A stretch of 64,000 nt of DNA from Sorex araneus. Its lineage: Eukaryota > Chordata > Mammalia > Eulipotyphla > Soricidae. Below, piece by piece: positions 57,504 through 64,000 of the stretch. Under the pieces are notes generated by a model. That model worked only from the letters and a program-made list of their open reading frames with translations, was not told the origin of the DNA and searched no databases. Both the position numbers and the translations under genes were made by a program. The stretch lies in assembly GCF_027595985.1 (NCBI RefSeq), contig NC_073305.1:179011949-179075948 (forward strand), in the 5' to 3' direction. How positions within the stretch are numbered: position 1 is the stretch's first letter; every line of letters begins with the position of its first letter.

Positions 57504-59173
57504 CTATTAAAAATAAATTTAAAAAATATATAGTGTGAAACAACCTCGCCACGCAACTTAAATTTCCACTCTTTACCACTGACCATTGGCAAAGAAACCA
57601 CAAAAATTTTAGATTTTATACAAAAATACCTTCCTAAGGGAGACACTAGTGGGTGATAGATAGATTAGGAGTTCAGCTTCTTACCGAAAGCATCTAACTA
57701 ATGTATGACTTCAGGGGAGACTTTGACTTAAGGTCCATTGGCATCAAGAGGCTGAACCTCCAGTGCCATGATACAGTTGAGAGAACTCTGCACCGTGTCC
57801 ACACACTAATATTTTCCCACTTTTCAAGCTAAATTCACACCCATGTCTCTGCCACCGATACATGTGTCCCTTCATTTATTCAGAGGACAAATCCTGAAGT
57901 CCCCCAGGTATACAGGCTGCCCAGGGTGGCACGGACAAGGGGCAGAGCGGGTACCAGCTCACAAGGAGCTCTTATTCGGGGGGCAGAGACAAACCTGAAT
58001 AGTTGCTTCCACACCCCATGGGGTTTCCTTTGTGCGTAATGTACAGTCCAAACCTGACCACTTTCACTTTCTGTTCTCCAAGATAATGTTTCCAATGTGT
58101 GGTCAGCCAGACCCCTGGGATATTCCAAGGGGACTACAAATAAAATATCATATAACCAGGGGGCCATGGAATGAGACTAGGGGGCCAGAGGAAGGAGGGA
58201 AGACTGGAAGGCAGCCATGGTCAGAAAAAGGTTAAGAAACACTGTCCTGAAACATCAAATGCCTTCCTGGTCCTGGAAATTTCCAATTTTTCCTTCCTTC
58301 ATCAAAGCTCCATAGAACTTCCCTAACCAGCTCCCAAGGAATTTTTCTCAGCTCTTCTTCCTTCAATGGCTGGAGAGAGATTGGCTAACCATCCACTCGA
58401 ATTTCCATTTTCGGTCTCCTCCCACACACCGAGGGTGGGCTGTGCCCTGAACGATGACTGTCAAGTCTTCCACCGTGGGCACAGCCCACCAAAGGTGCCC
58501 CTTTACCAGTCAAAATTTGTCTTCTTGGTGTTGGAGAGACAGTACAATGGGTCAGGTGCTTGCTCTGCCTCAGGCTGAATTGGGCTCAATCCCCAGCCTC
58601 CCATATGGCCCTCGGAGCCCTGCCAGGAGTGATCCCTGAGTGCAGAGCCAGGGAAAGCTCTGAGCATCGCCAGGTGTGGCCCCCAAATAAAACAAAAAGA
58701 ATTGTCGCCAAGGGAAGGAGGACGGTAGGGGAATGAGGGGAGTGGGGTGAGGAGGGGTGAGGAGCCGTACATCCCGGCAAAGGACACAAGTTTTAATGAT
58801 GCACATAAGCCTCAGCGATGAAACCCGTATCAAATTACTGGCAATGAAACTTCCACTAAGGAATAAAGAAATGTTCTCCAGTGTGTTCATTTGTGACCAG
58901 TTCCATGAAGGAATGAAAGAAACAATGAGTCCAAGAAGAAGGCACAGTGGGACTGGGAGAAACTCGTGTTTGCTGGAGAGAAGCTGGGAACTGAGCTGCT
59001 CTCAGTTTCCTGGGCACATGTAAATATTTTCCAGTGACATGACAAGTTGAGGTAGCAAAGTGGTACCTTCAAATTGTGAGGGTGGGGAGCACCCATGACC
59101 CCCTTTGGTAACTATGCTCAAGGAGTCCCCCAAACTGCCCCAGGGGACACACAGGGCCCCGAGCCCCACACAC
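57504..59173 (-). other. SYNE1: SYNE1 intron, 1.7 kb
   Basis: This intron contains one SOR-A SINE (58527-58702) and otherwise unique sequence. The donor GTGTGTGG lies next to the upstream exon. Confidence 0.85.
58527..58702 (+). repeat. SOR-A type SINE
   Basis: Head GTTGGAGAGACAGTACAATG, box B GGGCTCAATCCCCAG, body TGCCAGGAGTGATCCCTGAG and A-rich tail. Confidence 0.9.
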
Positions 59174-59374
59174 CTGGCACTGCATCAGCGCTTCCTGCAG
59201 CCGGGCCCGCCAGGCCTCCAGTAGGGAACACACGTGGTCCCAGCGCCCGTTCATCTGCGACAGACGGTCCTGCAGGTCCTGGCTCTCCTCACTGCCATGC
59301 GGCATGAACTCCGGGCTGCACAGGTTTATGGAGAGGATAATGGCTTTGCGGTGGTCCACAGCTTTCTGGAGTTC
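59174..59374 (-). CDS. SYNE1: SYNE1 201-nt exon, spectrin repeat
   Basis: This coding exon has 67 codons. It begins ELQKAVDHRKAIILSINLCS and includes ESQDLQDRLSQMNGRWDHVC, then SLLEAWRARLQEALMQCQ. The conserved Trp in NGRWD and the LQ-rich helices are spectrin-repeat signatures. The acceptor is CCTTTGCAG and the donor GTGTGT, phase 0 at both ends. The stretch after PEF (MPHGSEE) is the least similar to human. A large GAAA array starts about 270 bp upstream in the adjoining intron. Confidence 0.97.
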
Positions 59375-59645
59375 CTGCAAAGGGATGGGAGAGCAGCCAT
59401 AAGGAGACGGGCGGTGAAAGTGTTGCTAGCCATAATCCACTGGAAACTCATGATCCAGATGAAAAGACCATGATGGACAGAGATGGCGGATGGTGGGTGC
59501 CCACCCGAGAACTAAGCTTACTGCAGGGAAAGGGGTGGGGGGAAATCTATGCACCTGGAAGAGATACGGAGCTGGAAAGAATGGAGGAACCGGAAAAAAC
59601 TCAATGGGTTGGAGTGTGTGATATGCCTGTAGGAGGTCAGGATTC

Positions 59646-59688
59646 AAAAAAAAGAAAGAGAAAGGAAAGAAAGAAAGAAAGAGAGGAA

Positions 59689-59751
<63 letters not shown>

Positions 59752-59890
59752 GAAGGAAGGAAGGAAGGAAGGAAGGAAGGAAGGAAGAAAGGAGGGAAGA
59801 AAGAGAAAGAGAGGAAGAAAGAAAGGAAGAAAGGAAGAAAAAGAAAAAATAAAGAGAAGAAAGAGATAAAGCAAGAGAGAGAAAAAAAAG
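59646..59890 (+). repeat. (GAAA)n/(GGAA)n array
   Basis: About 245 bp of pure purine: GAAA units, then GGAA at 59750-59785, then irregular GAAA. It begins 272 bp from the SYNE1 exon ending at 59374. Confidence 0.97.
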
Positions 59891-60291
59891 TAAAACAAAA
59901 ATAGAGAAAGTATGCTGAGTGAAAAAGTGAAATATTAAATCATCTGCACAGAGAACACTCGAATTTCAGAAATCTTGCTGTGGTTTAAGACACAGGAAGG
60001 AAAAAGTCATGGAGATGGGACGAGGAGAGGGCAAGGACAACTACATACAACTACACAGCGTACAAGAAGCTCGGAAGAGCGAAGGCAACTCTCTGCAACG
60101 GCACTTCAACATGTGCCACTGGAGCTTAATCACAAATAAATGAAACAAAGCTAAAGCTGGCTCTAGTCAGTCAGAGCGGCAGGTGACTGACTTTTCCCAA
60201 AGTCATCTATTTCCCAAAAATATAGAACTAAATTCTAAGACCTTCAGAAATTGATTTTATATTAGTGATTGAATAACTAAAGATACTATTC

Positions 60292-60331
60292 AAACAGTTT
60301 CAGATCAAGGAAACTGTTTTGATCCTTGATC
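60292..60331. repeat. Nested inverted repeats
   Basis: GATCAAGGA (60303-60311) pairs with TCCTTGATC (60323-60331). AAACAGTTT (60292-60300) can also pair with the overlapping AAACTGTTT (60311-60319), so two alternative stems share the site. Confidence 0.85.
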
Positions 60332-60470
60332 TTAAACATTTACACAGGGTACACTTTCTTACAGCCTCTTACTATTGGTTTATAACTGATCCTAATTTTT
60401 CACTTTTCAACAAGTTCTTATACCATGCCATACTGCAGGCTTAACCATGAACACAGCACTAGATCAAGAG

Positions 60471-60508
60471 ACACTGTGGTAAGGTTTAGACACTGTGGTA
60501 AGGTTTAG
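60471..60508 (+). repeat. 19-bp tandem duplication
   Basis: ACACTGTGGTAAGGTTTAG occurs twice head to tail without mismatch. Confidence 0.95.
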
Positions 60509-60524
60509 ATACTCGGTTAGATAC

Positions 60525-60776
60525 ACTGTAGCACTGGTTTGTTCCATTATTCATCGATTTGCTCAAGTGGGCATCAGTAATGTCTCCATTGTGAGACTTC
60601 TTGAAACTGTTTTTGCCATAACGAATATGCCACAAGGAGCTTGCCAGGCTCTGCCATGCGGGCAAGATACTCTCAGTAGCTTGCCGGGGCTCTCCGAGAG
60701 GGACAGAGGAATTGAATCCAGGTCGGCCGCATGCAAGGCAAACACCCTACCCACTGTGCTATTGCTCCAGCCCACA
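60525..60776 (-). repeat. SOR-B type SINE
   Basis: Complete reverse copy: ATGCAAGGCAAACACCCTAC near the head, TTGCTCAAGTGGGCATCAGT in the body, and a CACTGTAGCACTG tail at the low end. Confidence 0.93.
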
Positions 60777-60954
60777 GATATATCTCAGTGCTCAGTCCAT
60801 AGATATATCATCAGAAAATCTAGATAGAACTGGGAAGGGGTAGCAGGATGCAAGGGTGCAGCCTTTATAATCATACTGACTTTCTCATTTTCCACCCTAG
60901 ACACTACAGAAGGCCCAGACTCTAGCTGGCCATATTGACCTTTTAAAAAGAATT

Positions 60955-61206
60955 CGGACTATAAGTCAGTACAGTTTATGATGAGTGTTACGGAGAATCC
61001 TTTAAAAAAATAAAAAATAAAATATTTTTATAACCTTGTGACTTAGATATTCCACATCTTGGCATTTATCTAAATGATATTAAACACAAATTTGGAAAGA
61101 CACTTATGTCCTTAGGGTCAAAGCAACATTATTCACAATAACCCAAATATGGAATAATTGAAAATGCCCATCAACCAGATGACTGGTTTAAGAAGCCAAG
61201 GTACCA
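60955..61206 (+). mobile_element. L1 ORF2 3' fragment, left part
   Basis: CAACATTATTCACAATAACC and TGAAAATGCCCATCAACCAG are hallmarks of the L1 ORF2 C-terminal coding region. The match stops at 61206 and resumes at 61807. The fragment is decayed and not coding. Confidence 0.85.
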
Positions 61207-61806
61207 GGTAAGACTGTTCTGGACCGAGAACTCTGAGGCCTTCTGGGAACGGAGGTGGGGAGATTCCCCTTTCTGCCTGAAGGGGCAGCAGCCTGCAGCC
61301 ACACCTGACGGCCTCCAACAGAGAAACAGCCCCGAAACACAAGAGAATTTCATCAAACTACCAAACTGTTCCACACCTGGAGTGGATGTGGTGGTGCAAC
61401 ACCTCAACATTTCCTAGTACTGTCAGCCGGCAGGACCACAGTCAACCTAGTGGGAAAGCTGTGTAGAAGTCACCGGGCTCCATGAGCCTAAACAATAACA
61501 GAGAAGGCACAAGTAGAACCAACCAGCACAGTAGATCCTCAGACAATGATTGTAGTAACATCACTGTGAGATACAACGATTACCGCACACTACGGCTGGA
61601 TAATTCCACTCGCTTTTGTGTTGTAACAAACAATATGATATGAATCTGCTTGTGGCTGCAAGGGGCAGGCTGGGTGGCGGGAGGGAAACTGGAGATAGTG
61701 GTGGAGGAGAGGTCACAGTAGGGGGAGAATGGTGTCGCAACGTCTCAGTGTGTTATGAACAAGTTGGTCAATCACAGTGCTATAATAAACAATTTCAATA
61801 AATAAG
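61207..61806 (+). mobile_element. ~600-bp retroposon inserted in the L1 fragment
   Basis: Landmarks are GAGCCTAAACAATAACAGAG, AGTAGATCCTCAGACAATGA, TGTGAGATACAACGATTACC and TGTAACAAACAATATGATAT, a G-rich zone, and an A-rich end CAATTTCAATAAATAAGT. It is flanked by AAGCCAAGGTACC (61194-61206) and AAGCTGTGGTACC (61807-61819), an imperfect 13-bp target duplication. It is homologous to the copy at 33.5-34.1 kb. Confidence 0.8.
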
Positions 61807-62170
61807 TAAGCTGTGGTACCTAGGGTTGATGGACCATGGCTCTGTCATGAGATGAAAGGAAGCCATGGGCCTTTGGGGACAAAGAGCAGAGAAAATGATG
61901 GAACTATGCAAAGTGAAGTAAGGAGGTGACATAATCACCATCACTGATGATTTTTAGTCCTCATGTGGGGTCTCCATGTTAAAACAAAAGAAATGACAAA
62001 ACCCAGCAGACCTAAGTCTACAACTGGGTAAGGACCAAGGTGATTCTGAGAGGAAAGGGAGGGTGGAAGAGAGAAACAGGGAAAAAGGTTTTCTCGATGA
62101 ATAGCGGCAGTTTCAGGGATACAGAGAGAAGTGTTAAGCTACCAGAATTGTTAACCAATGAGAAATTAAG
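61807..62170 (+). mobile_element. L1 ORF2 3' fragment, right part
   Basis: It resumes with GGACCATGGCTCTGTCATGA (L1 C-terminal region, diverged), AACTATGCAAAGTGAAGTAA, and a G-rich L1-like 3' region ending near an A-run at about 62172. Confidence 0.7.
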
Positions 62171-63302
62171 GGGAAAAAAAGTAAATTAAATTATAATGCA
62201 ACACTTCCGTGCAATTTCCTAGTGAGGAACAAAATTAATTTTGGCATTGCAGAGAAAAGTGCATCCAGATAATATACTCAGATGTTATCCAGTAAACTAC
62301 ATCTATCATCTAAGGCTTCCATCCCAAATTGTTGGGGCTGGTACAGAGACATTTTTCTAAGAAGTGTTAACATTTGGGAGGAAGAGACATTTCTGTTTGA
62401 AAAGTAAGGCCTACCAGGAAATAAATCACCCCCACATAAGTAGCATATGCTGAAACCTGAGAACCACAAAAGCAGGACAGTTAATCCCTTGAGTTGAGTT
62501 GGGAAAGCTGGACGAGACAATTCACATTGGGCTTTCCAAACATACAGAGCGGCACCAGGAGCTGCTAAAAAGAATAGAGCTAGAGAGGATTCCCAGGCCT
62601 AGAGGTGAAGTTCAAGAACCTTTTCCTGTGTACGGGTACGGATCTAGGATAAACTCCAAAGCAAATGACAGGTATCTTACTGCAAGTATTTCAGTTTTGT
62701 TTTGTTTCATTCTCTCTGAAACCTGCTTCTACAGCTGCTATCATCCAGTTCTGAAATTCTGCTGATTCCAGAGCATCAGATGGTTTCACTGGGTCTCCTG
62801 GAGACACAGCCAGAAGCAACTCTAGCTCCAAAGAGATTTTCAGGAAACTGGGCAGATCTGTAGTTCCCATAAAACAGCTCCTAGAGGTGCCAGATGTTCC
62901 TTGAAATTTTCACTGGTCGTTATCCAAATACCAACGATTTGACACGAACTGAGAGACAAGTTCTATGACGTGTTCTATGAATCTTTCTGCCCTGCTGAAT
63001 TTTCCTTGTGGACCCTGGTTTGGGATGGCTAAGCTCAGGAGAGCATTCCTATTAGCATCGGTGACAACTTGACTCTTACTACTACTTGGCTCAGAACCAG
63101 AACGGGAGTCTCATCTGGCTGGGCAGCCCACATGCCAGGCACTACCCCACCAGATAGCGAACACCCTTTCATGCCATGTCTGAGTCTTAAACACCTTCCT
63201 TAGCTCAGCTATTAAAATGATCTAAGTTGCAATAAGTTTGGTAAGCATTCTGTAGACTGAAAGGTTGGATTCTTATATATTTTTTAATCACCTGCTATTA
63301 AA

Positions 63303-63522
63303 TAGGCTTGGGAGAGCCTGGCAAACTTCCCATGGTGTAGTCATATGCCAAAACCAGTAACAATGATGGGTCTCATTCCCCTGACCCTGAAAGAGCCTCC
63401 AATGCGACACCATTGGAAAGGACGAGTAAAGAGAGGCTTCTAAAATCTCAGGGCTAGGATGAATGGAGATGTTACTGAGACCTCTCAAAAAAATCGACTA
63501 TCAACGGGATGATGATGATGAT
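63303..63522 (+). repeat. SOR-C variant SINE, 5' truncated
   Basis: The SOR-B landmarks GAGAGCCTGGCAAACTTCCC and GGAGATGTTACTGAGACCTC are separated by an extra segment of about 90 bp (CCTCCAATGCGACACCATTG, TTCTAAAATCTCAGGGCTAG). The tail is GATGATGATGATGAT instead of CAGTGCTA or poly(A). Confidence 0.75.
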
Positions 63523-63549
63523 TAAATAGGCCATTTGTTTTGCTGCCAA

Positions 63550-63665
63550 TTTTTTTTTTCTGGCTCTATGGATCACTCCTGGCCTTTGTCCATGCTGGGG
63601 AAGGAACAAGGCTGGTAGCATGCAGGGCAAGTGCCTTCACCGTTTTCTCTCTCTCTCTTTAGCCC
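63550..63665 (-). repeat. SOR-A type SINE, degenerate
   Basis: T-run, then ATGGATCACTCCTGGCCTTT and GCATGCAGGGCAAGTGCCTT. It ends about 70 bp from the donor of the SYNE1 exon at 63737. Confidence 0.75.
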
Positions 63666-63736
63666 CTATCCCTACTCTTTGCTTGGTGAAGAGCATCACG
63701 TGCTCTGCCTGGGTTCGGGAGGCCAAGGGCAGTTAC

Positions 63737-63948
63737 CTTGAGCTTCTGAATTTGCAGCTCGATGGACCGGAGGTCAGTGCTGAGGCCCAGGCGCTGGAGC
63801 TGCTCCAGCTCCTCCTCCGTCTGCCCCAGCCAGGCCCATATGCTGTTCAGGTCAGAGTTGAACTGCTGCCACTTCTGGAGGTTCTGCTTCATCCTCAGTT
63901 CCTTGCTCAGGGCCTGGGCCTGTATGAGCTCCCAGCGGTCAATCACAC
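63737..63948 (-). CDS. SYNE1: SYNE1 212-nt exon, spectrin repeat
   Basis: This is the most upstream SYNE1 exon in the window. After two bases that complete a codon from the preceding exon, it reads VIDRWELIQAQALSKELRMK, then QNLQKWQQFNSDLNSIWAWL and GQTEEELEQLQRL, ending IELQIQKLK. The DRWE and SIWAWL motifs are typical of spectrin repeats. The acceptor is GCCTTTCCAG and the donor GTAACT. The joined product LQIQKLK|ELQKAVDHRK agrees with human nesprin-1 order. The rest of the very large gene lies beyond the right edge. Confidence 0.97.
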
Positions 63949-64000
63949 CTGGAAAGGCACAGAGAGAGGTATTGGGCTTTGCCCGGGACACTTACGAATG

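Larger units (their letters stand above)
59375..63736 (-). other. SYNE1: SYNE1 intron, 4.4 kb
   Basis: This intron holds a GAAA/GGAA array (59646-59890), a SOR-B SINE (60525-60776), an L1 fragment interrupted by a retroposon (60955-62170), a SOR-C-like copy (63303-63522) and a SOR-A fragment that ends about 70 bp from the donor of the next exon. Positions 62200-63290 show nothing I can name. Confidence 0.85.

Overview
This is mammalian genomic DNA, most likely from a shrew (Soricidae, probably Sorex or a close relative). Two things support this. Spliced coding exons of two vertebrate genes are recognisable. About 40 copies of a tRNA-derived SINE are present, and its sequence matches what I recall of the SOR SINE family of shrews. 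The species call is inference; the gene calls rest on exon-by-exon translation.

The window spans the tail-to-tail junction of ESR1 (estrogen receptor alpha, + strand) and SYNE1 (nesprin-1, - strand). ESR1 contributes the 3' part of intron 6 (1-11097), coding exon 7 (11098-11281, 184 nt), intron 7 (11282-17175), last coding exon 8 (17176-17407) and a ~4.1 kb 3' UTR ending at paired AATAAA signals near 21.5 kb. SYNE1 contributes its last seven coding exons, read leftwards: 63948-63737, 59374-59174, 57503-57375, 55433-55221, 54119-54027, 52681-52623 and 45119-44879. They encode the end of the spectrin-repeat rod, a Ser-rich linker and the C-terminal KASH domain. The reading frame joins without a break across all seven exons with GT-AG junctions, followed by a short 3' UTR with a signal near 44.35 kb. 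The two genes are independent: ESR1 is a nuclear hormone receptor and SYNE1 a nuclear-envelope tether.

The ~23 kb between the genes (21.5-44.3 kb) holds no intact gene. It contains a processed RPS2 pseudogene (30.7-31.55 kb), a probable solo LTR (39.1-40.2 kb), retroposon tails, many SINEs and two very large GGAA/GAAA microsatellites in opposite orientation (27.4 and 28.4 kb). ESR1 intron 7 carries a 1.1 kb nearly pure purine tract with higher-order structure (12970-14081).

The least explained material is the retroposon content. (a) SINEs share one tRNA-Ala-like head but have three different bodies and tails: poly(A), tandem CAGTGCTA, or GAT repeats. (b) A medium-length, G-rich retroposon family has 3' halves that look exchanged between copies, and one copy has its 5' part inverted in the manner of twin priming. 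(c) L1 fragments carry nested insertions. No CRISPR array, operon or prokaryotic feature is present, and the long open frames in the GGAA arrays are low-complexity artefacts.
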